Assembly: GCF_010723735.1 (NCBI RefSeq)
Contig: NZ_BLLB01000002.1
Span: forward strand, 4,960,001 to 5,024,000
Source: Mycolicibacterium hippocampi
GTDB taxonomy: Bacteria; Actinomycetota; Actinomycetes; Mycobacteriales; Mycobacteriaceae
Length of the DNA: 64,000 bases
Reading direction: 5' to 3'
The first letter of the stretch is position 1; each line of letters starts with the position of its first letter. The position numbers and the translations under genes are program-made. This document shows, piece after piece, positions 8,120 through 16,237 of this stretch. The notes below the pieces were generated by a model that saw only the letters and a program-made list of their open reading frames with translations, did no database searches and was not told the DNA's origin.

Positions 8120-9169
8120 TCACGGTTGTGTCTGGCCCGGAATCCCCTCGTAGGCGATGTCGCCGGTTTCGAGGTTCTTCTTGGTCAGGTCCGACAACCC
8201 GTCGAGGAACTGCTGCCGCTCGGTGACCACGTGCTGGATCGCGACTTCGACGTTGTCCCTGGTGATGGCGGGCATCACGTACACCGGCTCGGTGTTGACC
8301 TCTTCGCCCTTGGCGAGCGCATTGGCCACAGCCAGCCCCGCCGACAACTCGACGGTGCCGTTCTGCAGCGACGTGCCGATGAACTCACCGCTCTTGACCG
8401 CGTTCAGCCCGTCCTCGATGCCGTCGATGCCGACGATCGGCACGTCGTTGCGGCCGGATTCTTTCAGCGCCTGCAGCGCGCCAAGGCCCATGTCGTCGTT
8501 CTCGGCGACGACCGCGTCGATCTGGTCCCCGAACCCGGAGATCCAGTTCTTCATCTTGTTGACGGCCTCGTCGCGCTTCCAGTTGGCGGTGTCCTTGGCC
8601 AGCACCCTGATCTCGGGGTAGTTCGCCAGCACCTGCTCGATGCCCTTGGTGCGGTCGATCTCACCGGACTGGCCGAGCGGCCCCTGCAGGATGACGATGT
8701 TGCCGCGACCACCGAGGTGGTCGGCCATCATCTGCATCTCCTGCATGCCCGCCGCGACATCGTCGGGCTGCACGCTGCCGGCGACGTCCGGGTTGTTCAG
8801 CGCCGCGTTGACCGCCACCAGCGGGATGCCTTCAGCTTTGGCCCTGGCGACCTGCGGCCCCAGCGAGTCCGCCTGGATCGGGACCACGATGATCGCGTCG
8901 ACGCCCTGATTGACCATCGAGTCGACCTGGTTGGCCTGCGTGGCGACATCGAGGTTGGCGGAGTTCCAGACCAATTCGATGTTGTTGTCGTTGGCATAGG
9001 CCTCCATGCCCTCCTTGCCCGCGGTGATGAACGAACTCATGTCGTACACCGAGACGCCGACGCGGGTGGTGTCGCTGTTGGACGCCGTATCGCCCGCCCC
9101 GCAGGCGCTCAGCCCGAGGCCGAGGACGCCGACCGAGGCGATCGCCGCGATTCTGGTGGTGAGTCTCAT
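8120..9169 (-). CDS. Sugar/polyol ABC transporter substrate-binding lipoprotein (RbsB-like)
   Basis: A 349-residue periplasmic-binding protein of the ribose/galactose type (two Rossmann lobes). The signal peptide ends in LGLSAC, a lipobox with Cys near residue 22. Lobe segments include VDSMVNQGVDAIIVVPIQAD, GNIVILQGPLGQSGEIDRTKG and VVAENDDMGLGALQALKESG, typical of the RbsB family. ATG 9169 is chosen for the GAGAAGGA site upstream; an ATG six codons earlier lacks one. It is the last gene of the operon, 69 bp after the permease. It delivers substrate to the permease-ATPase pair; a polyol or pentose-like sugar is inferred from the neighbouring dehydrogenases. Confidence 0.85.
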   Translation of the reverse strand: MRLTTRIAAIASVGVLGLGLSACGAGDTASNSDTTRVGVSVYDMSSFITAGKEGMEAYANDNNIELVWNSANLDVATQANQVDSMVNQGVDAIIVVPIQADSLGPQVARAKAEGIPLVAVNAALNNPDVAGSVQPDDVAAGMQEMQMMADHLGGRGNIVILQGPLGQSGEIDRTKGIEQVLANYPEIRVLAKDTANWKRDEAVNKMKNWISGFGDQIDAVVAENDDMGLGALQALKESGRNDVPIVGIDGIEDGLNAVKSGEFIGTSLQNGTVELSAGLAVANALAKGEEVNTEPVYVMPAITRDNVEVAIQHVVTERQQFLDGLSDLTKKNLETGDIAYEGIPGQTQP

Positions 9170-9238
9170 GTCCTTCTCTCTTTTCATTGCAGTGTTTCGA
9201 CGGTGAAAGACCCTGCGCCGGTCAGTGTTCGGGTGGAA

Positions 9239-10279
9239 TCAGGTTCGCCTCCTGGATGACCACACGTCGACCGCGACCGCGGCGACGATCAACACGCCCT
9301 TGATGACGTCCTGCCAGTACGCGGGGACCACCAGGATGTCGAGGCCGTTGTTCAGCGTCATGATCATGAAGAGCCCGAGGGTGGTGCCCCAGATGCTGCC
9401 ACGCCCACCCATCAGGCTTGCACCGCCGATCACCACGGCGGCGATGGCGTCGAGCTCGTAGCCCTGCCCCAGATTCGGCGGACCCGAGATGACGCGCGAA
9501 GCCAGCATCACGCCGGAGAGCCCGGCGAGCAGGCCGGAGAACGCGTACACACTGAACAACACGTTCTTGGCGTTGATACCAGCGAGTTCGGCGGCGTTGC
9601 GGTTGCCGCCGACGGCGTAGACGCGCAAGCCGTAGGAGGTACGTTTCATGATGACGGCGAGCGCGACGATGCCGATGATCATCAGCAGCACCGGGATCTG
9701 CAGACCGAGGATCTTGGTGTTGGCGATCGAGCCGAACTCGGGGGGCAGACCGTTGATCGGTGCGCCACCGCCGATGACGTAGGCCACGCCGGAGCCGGCG
9801 GTCAACGTGCCCAGTGTCGCGATGAAGGGCGGCACGTTGATCCGCGACACCAGCACACCGTTGATGCAGCCGAAAGCCAGGCCGACGGCCATCGCCACCG
9901 AGACCGTCATCCAGACCTGCCCGGGATTGGCCTTGGCGGTCGCCGCGCCTGCCATCGCCGACACCGCGATGACGCTGCCCACCGACAGGTCGATCCCGCC
10001 GGTCAGGATCACCAGTGTCTGGCCGAGTGCGATCAGCGCGAAGGGCGCCGCGGCGACCAGGATGGTGACCAGGTTGTCGGGTGTGGCGAAACGCGCACTG
10101 CGGTAGCTGAAGTAGGCGATCACCAGCAGCACGACGATGACCATCGAGTACCGCAGCAGGATGCCCGAGAACCATTGCCGGGAAAACAGTTTCACCGGCG
10201 CTCCGGTGATCGGTGAGGCCACGGTCGGGGCCTTGGACGGCCCGGGCGGCTGCGTGTCTGCGTCGACGTCGGTCGTCAT
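9239..10279 (-). CDS. Sugar/polyol ABC transporter permease (RbsC-like)
   Basis: A 346-residue inner-membrane permease with about nine or ten hydrophobic helices after a 30-residue cytosolic Pro-rich tail. Family signatures are LVILTGGIDLSVGSVIA and the late segment LDAIAAVVIGGASLMGGRGSIWGTTLG. It forms the translocation channel with the upstream duplicated ATPase and the downstream binding lipoprotein. Its start overlaps the ATPase stop by 4 bp (ATGA), so expression is coupled. Confidence 0.88.
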   Translation of the reverse strand: MTTDVDADTQPPGPSKAPTVASPITGAPVKLFSRQWFSGILLRYSMVIVVLLVIAYFSYRSARFATPDNLVTILVAAAPFALIALGQTLVILTGGIDLSVGSVIAVSAMAGAATAKANPGQVWMTVSVAMAVGLAFGCINGVLVSRINVPPFIATLGTLTAGSGVAYVIGGGAPINGLPPEFGSIANTKILGLQIPVLLMIIGIVALAVIMKRTSYGLRVYAVGGNRNAAELAGINAKNVLFSVYAFSGLLAGLSGVMLASRVISGPPNLGQGYELDAIAAVVIGGASLMGGRGSIWGTTLGLFMIMTLNNGLDILVVPAYWQDVIKGVLIVAAVAVDVWSSRRRT

Positions 10280-11832
10280 GGTGCCTCCTGCTGAGTCATG
10301 GTCGTGGGTCCCCCGTCGAGTGCGGTCGCCAGGCGGAACACCGACTCCTGAACCTCGGGATGGTCGAGCGCGTCGCGGTCGAGCTCACCGACGAACGTCC
10401 CGCCGCGCATGACGAAGGCCCGGTGCGACAGACCGACGATCTCGGGCATGTCCGACGACGCCATCAGCACCGCCATCCCCTGGGCGGCGAATTCGGTCAC
10501 GATGCGGTAGATCTCGCTGCGGGCGCCGACGTCGACGCCGCGGGTGGGTTCGTCGAGCAGCAGTACCTTGACGTCGCCGGTGAGCCAGCGCGCGAGCACC
10601 ACCTTCTGCTGGTTTCCCCCGGACAGTGTGCCGACCTCCTGGCCGAGCCCGCGACTGCGTAGCCGCACCGAGGCCATCACGTCGGACACCGCCTTGGTGC
10701 GGGATTTTCCGCGCAGCCAGCCTGCGAGTGAGAATGACCCGAGCCGCGGCAGGGTCCCGTTGTCCAGCACGCTCATCGAGAGCACGGCACCTGAGAGTTT
10801 GCGATCCTCGGGCACGATGGCCATTCCGGTGGTGATGGCCGCGGCGGGGTGGTTGCGTTTGACGAGTTTGCCCCCGACGGTGACCTCGCCTGCGGTGCTG
10901 CTGCGGGCGCCGAAGATCGCTTCCAGCAGCTCAGTGCGCCCGGCGCCGACAAGGCCGGCCAGGCCGACGATCTCGCCCGCACGCACCGTGAACGAGACCG
11001 GTCCCGTCGCTCCCTCGACCTGCAGGTCGCGCACCTCGAGTACCGGATCGGTCCCGGGTTCGGGGCGGGCGGGGAACAACGCCTCGAGTTCCCGGCCGAT
11101 CATGGCGGTGACGATCTCGTCGTCGGTCACCTCCTGGATGCCCTTGTCGAGGATCAGTCCGCCGTCGCGCAGCACGACGACCCGGTCGGCGATGGCGCGG
11201 ATCTCGGCCATCTTGTGGGTGGTGTACACCATCGCGACGCCGTGCTCACGCAGGGTGCGTACCACCTTGTAGAGACCCTCGACCTCGCGCTCGGAGATCG
11301 CCGAGGTGGGTTCGTCGAGCATGACGACCTGCGCACCGGTGCGGGCGGCCTTGACGATCTCGACGATCTGACGCAACCCGACGGGCAGGCTGCCCATCCG
11401 GGCCGACGGGTTGATCTCGATGCCGAACACCGCCAGCGCGTCGCGTGCCTCGTCGATCATCGCGCGCCGGTTCAGGAACGGACCTACCTTGAGTTCCCTT
11501 CCGACGAATAGGTTCTCGTAAACCGTCAGGTACTCGATGGAGGCCAGTTCCTGCGGCACGATGGCGACCCCGTGCCGGACCGCATCCCTGGTGCTACCCG
11601 GCGCCAGCTTGGCGTCGCCGACCTCCACCACGCCACGGTCGGCGGTGTACTGGCCGCTGATGATCTTCATCAGCGTCGACTTTCCCGCCCCGTTCTCACC
11701 TGCCAGCGCGGTGACGGTGCCGGGTTGCAGTTCGAGTGCGATACCGGTGAGCACCGGAACGCCGCCGAAGCTCTTGTGGATGTCGTTGCACCGCAACAGC
11801 GAATGCGCGGCGGGGGCGTGTGCGGCGGTCAT
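10276..11832 (-). CDS. Sugar/polyol ABC transporter duplicated ATPase (RbsA-like)
   Basis: A 518-residue protein with two ABC cassettes. The first has an intact Walker A (GENGAGKST), Walker B (VVMLDEPTSAI) and an atypical signature (LPVGLRQIVEI). The second has the degenerate Walker A VGAGRTEL usual for RbsA/XylG, the signature LSGGNQQKVVLARWL and VLLLDEPTRGVDVG. It powers uptake through the adjacent permease. It overlaps the dehydrogenase stop at its start and the permease start at its end, each by 4 bp, giving a tight operon order of dehydrogenase, ATPase, permease, binding protein. Confidence 0.9.
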   Translation of the reverse strand: MTAAHAPAAHSLLRCNDIHKSFGGVPVLTGIALELQPGTVTALAGENGAGKSTLMKIISGQYTADRGVVEVGDAKLAPGSTRDAVRHGVAIVPQELASIEYLTVYENLFVGRELKVGPFLNRRAMIDEARDALAVFGIEINPSARMGSLPVGLRQIVEIVKAARTGAQVVMLDEPTSAISEREVEGLYKVVRTLREHGVAMVYTTHKMAEIRAIADRVVVLRDGGLILDKGIQEVTDDEIVTAMIGRELEALFPARPEPGTDPVLEVRDLQVEGATGPVSFTVRAGEIVGLAGLVGAGRTELLEAIFGARSSTAGEVTVGGKLVKRNHPAAAITTGMAIVPEDRKLSGAVLSMSVLDNGTLPRLGSFSLAGWLRGKSRTKAVSDVMASVRLRSRGLGQEVGTLSGGNQQKVVLARWLTGDVKVLLLDEPTRGVDVGARSEIYRIVTEFAAQGMAVLMASSDMPEIVGLSHRAFVMRGGTFVGELDRDALDHPEVQESVFRLATALDGGPTTMTQQEAP

Positions 11833-12866
11833 GTGGGTACCACGATCGACTTGAGGCTGGCCGGATCGGAGTCGGTGTCGAGGGCCTCACCAACGTGGTC
11901 CAGGTCGTAGCGCCCCGTCACCATGCCGTCGAGGTCGACGGCTCCCGACGCCACCAGATGGATGGCGGCGGGCCAGGTGTCGGTGTAGCGGAAGACGCCG
12001 GTGACAGTGATCTCGTGATTCGCGATGTGGCTGACCGGCAGCGCGTATTCGTCGGCACCCATCCCGACCAGTACGACGTGGCCGGCGGGGCCCACCGCCT
12101 TGATTCCGCTGACGACGGCCGCGGGTACCCCGGTGGCATCGACGAAGGCGTCCACCGGCTCGATCGCCGCAATGTCCACCACGGTCGGGTCCAGCGCTTC
12201 GGTGGCGCCGAACTGCAGCGCCTTGTCCCGGCGTTCGGCGACGAGATCTGTGACGACGATGCGCGACGCGCCGAACGCCCGCGCGGTCTGTGCGCAGATC
12301 ACTCCGATCGGACCTGCTCCGGCGATGAGGATCGACGTGCCCGGGGCAATGTGCGCCTTGCGCATGGTCGCGATCGCCACCGACAGCGGCTCCAGCAACG
12401 CCGCCGCCTCGTCGGAGATCCCGTCGGGCACCGGATGCGCCATGTCGTCGTCGATGAGCACGTAGCGGCAGAAGGCCCCGTCGATGGGCGGTGTGGCGTA
12501 GAACTCGATGTGCGGGCACAGGTTGTACCGCCCGGCCTTGCACTGCGCGCAGCGTCGGCACGGATGCTGCGGCTCCACCGCGACGCGCTGACCGATCCGT
12601 CCCGGATCCACCCCGGCACCGACTGCGGCGATGCGGCCGGACAGTTCGTGCCCGAGGACCATCGGCTGGTCGACGATGAAGTCACCGATGCGGCCGTGCA
12701 GGTAGTAGTGCACATCGGAGCCGCACACGCCGACGGCGGCCACTTCGACCAGCACTTCGCGCTCCCCGGGTGTCGGCACCGGTCGGTCCTCGATCTTCAG
12801 AGTGCGCACACCCGTCATGACGCTGGCACGCATGGTGGCTGGCGTGGGTTCGACCGCTGCGGTCAT
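11829..12866 (-). CDS. Zinc-dependent polyol (sorbitol-type) dehydrogenase
   Basis: A 345-residue medium-chain dehydrogenase. Catalytic zinc ligands are suggested by GVCGSDVHYY and VLGHELSGRI; structural zinc by the four cysteines in HPCRRCAQCKAGRYNLC. The Rossmann motif ILIAGAGPIGVICAQTA binds NAD(P). These features match sorbitol/xylitol dehydrogenases, which oxidise polyols to ketoses. ATG 12866 has GAAGGGA at suitable spacing. As first gene of the ABC operon and divergent from a SorC-type regulator, it probably oxidises the imported substrate. No sugar kinase is encoded nearby, so the pathway must continue elsewhere. The exact polyol is unknown. Confidence 0.85.
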   Translation of the reverse strand: MTAAVEPTPATMRASVMTGVRTLKIEDRPVPTPGEREVLVEVAAVGVCGSDVHYYLHGRIGDFIVDQPMVLGHELSGRIAAVGAGVDPGRIGQRVAVEPQHPCRRCAQCKAGRYNLCPHIEFYATPPIDGAFCRYVLIDDDMAHPVPDGISDEAAALLEPLSVAIATMRKAHIAPGTSILIAGAGPIGVICAQTARAFGASRIVVTDLVAERRDKALQFGATEALDPTVVDIAAIEPVDAFVDATGVPAAVVSGIKAVGPAGHVVLVGMGADEYALPVSHIANHEITVTGVFRYTDTWPAAIHLVASGAVDLDGMVTGRYDLDHVGEALDTDSDPASLKSIVVPT

Positions 12867-12956
12867 CGCGCTTCCCTTCGTTCACGCACCGGCGAGCCGG
12901 GCGACACCCATCCGACAGCCGCGCTCATCTGTTGCACACGCTGCTCATATGAGGGC

Positions 12957-12987
12957 TTGTGATGTGGATCATCGTCTGGGCTATGCT
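12957..12987 (+). promoter_or_regulatory. Possible promoter of the SorC regulator
   Basis: TTGTGA (12957-12962) and TATGCT (12982-12987) are separated by 19 bp. The -10 overlaps the third GCTCAT half-site, which would allow autorepression. The spacer is long, so this is tentative. Confidence 0.35.
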
Positions 12988-12997
12988 CATGTGTCAA
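12968..12997 (-). promoter_or_regulatory. Promoter of the polyol dehydrogenase/ABC operon
   Basis: On the minus strand a perfect TTGACA (12997-12992) is followed after 18 bp by GATGAT (12973-12968). Half-sites flank and overlap it. The implied leader before ATG 12866 is about 95 nt and contains two further half-sites. Confidence 0.55.
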
Positions 12998-13043
12998 GCG
13001 GACCCGCTCATATGAGCGGCCGCATCGTCGTGTAGGAGGCGCC

Positions 13044-13964
13044 ATGGGACCTGACGAGCTGTTCCAGCGCGCCGTGATCGCCCGCCGCTACTACCTCGAG
13101 GGCCGCACTCGCGTCGAGATCGCCGAGGAATTCGGGCTGTCCCGCTTCAAGGTGGCCCGGATGCTGGAAGAGGCCTTGGAAACCGGGATGGTCGAGATCA
13201 AGATCCACGACCCGGGATCGATCGACGTGGAGTTGTCCACCGCCTTACAGCGGAAGTACTCGCTCCAGCACGCGTATGCCGTCGCCGCGGAGTCCAAGAA
13301 TGCTGCCGACAAAGTGGAGGCCGTCGCCAAGGCGATGGCCGATCTGCTGCAGTCGATCCTGCGTGACGACGACGTCATCGGGGTGGACTCGGGCAGGACC
13401 ATGACGCACATCGCGGCCTACCTGACCTCGCTGCCGAAATGCGACGTCGTGCAGATCACCGGATTGGCCGGCGCAATCACCTACAACGGCGCGGACCTGA
13501 CCCGGCGGATCAGCGAGATCACGGGCGGCAGATCATGGCCACTCTATGCACCGCTGGTCGTGTCCGACGCGCGCACAGCCGAAAGCCTGGCGAGCAGCCA
13601 ACAGATGAAAGAGACCTTTGCGCAGCACGCCAACGTGACGTGTGCCCTCGTCTCTGTGGGCGCTTGGGGTCCGGACACGTCACAGGTCTACGCGCCGCTG
13701 ACCCCGGCCGAGGCCGCAGGCTTCGAGGCCGCAGGCGTATGCGCCGAGACCTGCGCCCTACTGCTCGACGCCGACGGAAACCGCATCGCCGGACTCGACG
13801 AACGCCGAATGGGCATCAGTGAGGCGAACCTGCGCGCGATCCCCACCGTTATCGCGCTCAGCACCGGCGTGGCGAAAATCGCTGCAACAAAGGCGGTGCT
13901 GAGATCCGGGCTGATATCGGCCATCGTGACCGACACCGAGGTCGCTGCGGCGATGCTCGACTGA
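13044..13964 (+). CDS. SorC/DeoR-type sugar-binding transcriptional regulator
   Basis: A 306-residue regulator. An N-terminal helix-turn-helix (ARRYYLEGRTRVEIAEEFGLSRFKVARML) precedes a SorC-type effector domain, with VIGVDSGRTMTHIAAYL and VVQITGLAGAITYNGADLTRRIS resembling the sugar-phosphate-binding fold. The start has a strong AGGAGG site. The gene is divergent from the polyol dehydrogenase/ABC operon and followed 76 bp later by an SDR. Family members are oligomeric and bind spaced palindromes, matching the phased GCTCAT sites upstream. The effector is probably a polyol, ketose or phosphate derivative (inference). Confidence 0.87.
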   Translation: MGPDELFQRAVIARRYYLEGRTRVEIAEEFGLSRFKVARMLEEALETGMVEIKIHDPGSIDVELSTALQRKYSLQHAYAVAAESKNAADKVEAVAKAMADLLQSILRDDDVIGVDSGRTMTHIAAYLTSLPKCDVVQITGLAGAITYNGADLTRRISEITGGRSWPLYAPLVVSDARTAESLASSQQMKETFAQHANVTCALVSVGAWGPDTSQVYAPLTPAEAAGFEAAGVCAETCALLLDADGNRIAGLDERRMGISEANLRAIPTVIALSTGVAKIAATKAVLRSGLISAIVTDTEVAAAMLD

Positions 13965-14040
13965 TTCACCCCGACGCATTCACCCGACAGCGATCATCGA
14001 CGCCCCAGAAAGCACACCAGGAAGACTCACAAGGAAGACT

Positions 14041-14814
14041 ATGGAACCCAGTACCGAACCCGTTGTGGACCTCGACTTCTCGCTGAAAGACAGGGTCGCG
14101 GTGGTGACCGGCGGCGGCTCCGGCATCGGTGCCGCGATCGTCGCGGCATTCGCGAGCAAGGGCGCCCGGGTGGCAGTCGTCGATCTCGACGGAGCTGCGG
14201 CATCGAAACAAGCCACCGCTGTCGGCGGAGAGAGTCGCGGATTCGACTGCGACGTAGCCGATCCCGCGTCCGTGAGGACGACTGTCGACGCCGTGGTCGA
14301 AGCCTTTGGCCAGATCGACATCCTCGTCAACAGCGCCGGGGTTGTCATGCTCGGCCCCGCGGAGGACCTTCCCCTCGATGCCTGGGACAAGACCATCGAC
14401 ATCAATCTCAAAGGCACCTTCCTGGTGTGCCAGGCCGTGGGCAGGCACATGCTCGCGGCGGGCCGCGGCGCGATCGTCAACATGGCATCACAGGCGGCGA
14501 CGGTCGCGCTGGACCAGCACGTCGCCTACTGCGCGTCCAAATTCGGCGTCGTCGGCGTATCGAAAGTCCTGGCGGCCGAGTGGGGTCGTCGCGGCGTCAG
14601 GGTCAACACCATCTCGCCGACGGTGGTGCTGACCGACCTCGGACGAAAGGCTTGGGACGGCCCCCGCGGCGACGAACTGAAGAAGCTGATTCCGGTGGGC
14701 CGATTCGCATATCCCGATGAGATCGCGGCCGCGGCGATATACCTCGCCTCCGATGCCGCGGCGATGGTCACCGGCGTCGACCTGCTCATCGACGGCGGTT
14801 ACACGATCAAGTGA
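14041..14814 (+). CDS. SDR-family NAD(P) oxidoreductase (polyol dehydrogenase-like)
   Basis: A 257-residue classical short-chain dehydrogenase. The cofactor motif is VVTGGGSGIGAA, the structural motif NSAG, the catalytic Ser in IVNMASQAAT and the YCASK Tyr-Lys pair. The opening LDFSLKDRVAVVTGGG is common in polyol dehydrogenases such as galactitol or threitol enzymes. AAGGA precedes the ATG. It follows the SorC gene, so it may be a second oxidation step or an alternative polyol entry point. An Asp after the second strand (VVDLDG) favours NAD over NADP. Confidence 0.8.
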   Translation: MEPSTEPVVDLDFSLKDRVAVVTGGGSGIGAAIVAAFASKGARVAVVDLDGAAASKQATAVGGESRGFDCDVADPASVRTTVDAVVEAFGQIDILVNSAGVVMLGPAEDLPLDAWDKTIDINLKGTFLVCQAVGRHMLAAGRGAIVNMASQAATVALDQHVAYCASKFGVVGVSKVLAAEWGRRGVRVNTISPTVVLTDLGRKAWDGPRGDELKKLIPVGRFAYPDEIAAAAIYLASDAAAMVTGVDLLIDGGYTIK

Positions 14815-14851
14815 GGTGGGCGGTCGGCGACGTCCGCGCTGATCTCGGGTC

Positions 14852-14875
14852 CGCTAGTCGGGTATGTCCGCCGAT
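14852..14875. repeat. Second copy of the Rrf2-promoter motif
   Basis: The sequence beginning CGCTAGTCGG is 22/24 identical to 7981-8004. Here it covers the stop and last codons of the isochorismatase-fold gene, reading Ser-Ala-Asp-Ile-Pro-Asp-stop. It may be a binding site or a remnant of shared 3' coding sequence. Confidence 0.4.
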
Positions 14876-15453
14876 CCAGCAACCACCACGGCAAACAGGT
14901 CGGCCAGCGCCGCCAGGCTGGCCGCCTGCATCGCCGACGCCGGGACGGGGTCGCCCTCCGGGCCGGGCAGCGCCCGGGTGGCGGTTGCACCGGCGACCAC
15001 CGTCGGCGCATAGCCCAGGTTGAACGCGCCGCGGGCGGTGGAGTTCACGCACATGTGCGTCATGAATCCGGCCAGGACCAGGTGCGACGCGTCGACGGTC
15101 TTGAGCAGTCCGTCGAGCTCGGTCTTGACGAACGAATTCGGATAGTTCTTGATGACAACCGGCTCCGCGTCCCGCGGCGCCACCTGCGCGACGATCGCTC
15201 CGCTCTCGCCGTCGACGTCGTAGAGCGAGCCGGGACCGTCGTCGTGCTGGATGTGGATGACGGGGATACCTGCCGTACGCGCCCGCTCGAGCAGGGCCGC
15301 CGCTTCGTCGAGGGCCGGCTGGACCCCCTCGAGTTCCATCACCCCGTGGGTGTAGGTGTTCTGGCAGTCGATCAGGATGAGCGCCGAATCGGCCAGGCTG
15401 ACCGGGGCAAGCGGAAGGCCTGCCATCGCGCGCAGGGTATTGGGATCAGACAC
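14854..15453 (-). CDS. Isochorismatase-family cysteine hydrolase
   Basis: A 199-residue cysteine hydrolase of the isochorismatase/nicotinamidase superfamily. The catalytic triad is visible: Asp in ALILIDCQNTY, Lys in VVIKNYPNSF and Cys in FMTHMCVNSTARGAFNLGY. A cis-peptide-type turn precedes the Cys, as in the family. Substrates range from isochorismate to amides, and no neighbour settles which. The start is GTG 15453. TAGGCT lies 6 nt upstream, so the mRNA is probably leaderless. It is convergent with the SDR gene and downstream of cysQ on the same strand. Confidence 0.83.
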   Translation of the reverse strand: MSDPNTLRAMAGLPLAPVSLADSALILIDCQNTYTHGVMELEGVQPALDEAAALLERARTAGIPVIHIQHDDGPGSLYDVDGESGAIVAQVAPRDAEPVVIKNYPNSFVKTELDGLLKTVDASHLVLAGFMTHMCVNSTARGAFNLGYAPTVVAGATATRALPGPEGDPVPASAMQAASLAALADLFAVVVAGSADIPD

Positions 15454-15459
15454 GGTCCC

Positions 15460-15465
15460 AGCCTA
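15460..15465 (-). promoter_or_regulatory. -10 box for a leaderless isochorismatase-fold gene
   Basis: TAGGCT on the minus strand lies 6 nt before GTG 15453. It sits between cysQ and the hydrolase, giving the latter its own promoter. Confidence 0.5.
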
Positions 15466-15493
15466 CTGGTGACCACCGGCAGGATTCGGAGGT

Positions 15494-16237
15494 TCAGCGG
15501 GCGGTGACCGCCAGCACCGCGTCGGCGAGTTCGGGACGGCACACGATCAGGTCGGGAAGTTTCGAGTCCCCCTGGTTGTACCGCAACGTGGAACCGTCGA
15601 TGCGCGAGGTGTGCAACCCGGCGGCTCGGGCCACGGCCACCGGAGCCGCGGAGTCCCACTCGTACTGCCCGCCGGCATGGACGTAGACATCCGAGAGCCC
15701 CTGCACCACGGACGCCACTTTTGCTCCGGCCGAACCCATCTCGACGAGCACGCCGCCGAGCGCATCCCGAACCTCGAGCGCGACGGCGGGTGGGCGGGTC
15801 CGCGAGACCACGATCCGCGGCACCGCGGGCGCGGGCGGCGGGTCGGCCACCGTCGGGGTGGCCAGCGTGATGTCCTGCGCCGGCAGCGCGACCGCGCCGG
15901 CGATCAGTTCGCCGCCGTCGCCGTGGCGCTGCCAGAGCGCCACGTGCACCGCCCAGTCCGTCCGGCCGAGCTCGGAGAACTCCCGGGTACCGTCGAGCGG
16001 GTCGACGATCCAGACCCGCTCGGCGCCGAGCCGCACCGGATCGTCGACACCCTCCTCGGAGAGCACCGCGTCATCGGGTCGCTCGGCAGCCAGCGCCGCC
16101 ATCAGGAAGTCATGCGAGCGCTTGTCCCCCGCCGCCTTCCTCTCCTCGGCGGTGGCTTCCGCCAGTTCCTGCCGGACATCGAGCAGCAGCGCACCGGCCT
16201 GGGTGGCCAGCAGCGCGGCGAGCTCGTGGTCGGTCAC
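15494..16237 (-). CDS. cysQ: 3'(2'),5'-bisphosphate nucleotidase CysQ
   Basis: A 247-residue inositol-monophosphatase-fold enzyme. Metal-binding motifs are VLSEEGVDD (first Glu), VWIVDPLDGTREF (Asp-Pro-Leu-Asp-Gly-Thr) and YEWDSAAPVAVARAAG. It removes the 3' phosphate from PAP or PAPS, recycling the by-product of sulfotransfer and limiting PAPS. GTG 16237 overlaps the cysNC stop by 4 bp, so it is the third gene of the sulfate-activation operon. The N-terminal 60 codons of the longer frame lie inside cysNC and are rejected. Confidence 0.88.
   Translation of the reverse strand: MTDHELAALLATQAGALLLDVRQELAEATAEERKAAGDKRSHDFLMAALAAERPDDAVLSEEGVDDPVRLGAERVWIVDPLDGTREFSELGRTDWAVHVALWQRHGDGGELIAGAVALPAQDITLATPTVADPPPAPAVPRIVVSRTRPPAVALEVRDALGGVLVEMGSAGAKVASVVQGLSDVYVHAGGQYEWDSAAPVAVARAAGLHTSRIDGSTLRYNQGDSKLPDLIVCRPELADAVLAVTAR

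Larger units (their letters stand above)
12923..13019. promoter_or_regulatory. Four phased GCTCAT half-sites (SorC-type operator array)
   Basis: GCTCAT occurs on the + strand at 12923-12928, 12943-12948, 12985-12990 and 13006-13011. Spacings are 20, 42 and 21 bp, close to 2, 4 and 2 helical turns, so all lie on one DNA face. The fourth sits in the perfect palindrome CCGCTCATATGAGCGG (13004-13019) and the second in GCTCATATGAG. The array fills the divergent region between the dehydrogenase operon and the SorC gene, the expected site for that oligomeric regulator. Confidence 0.7.
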
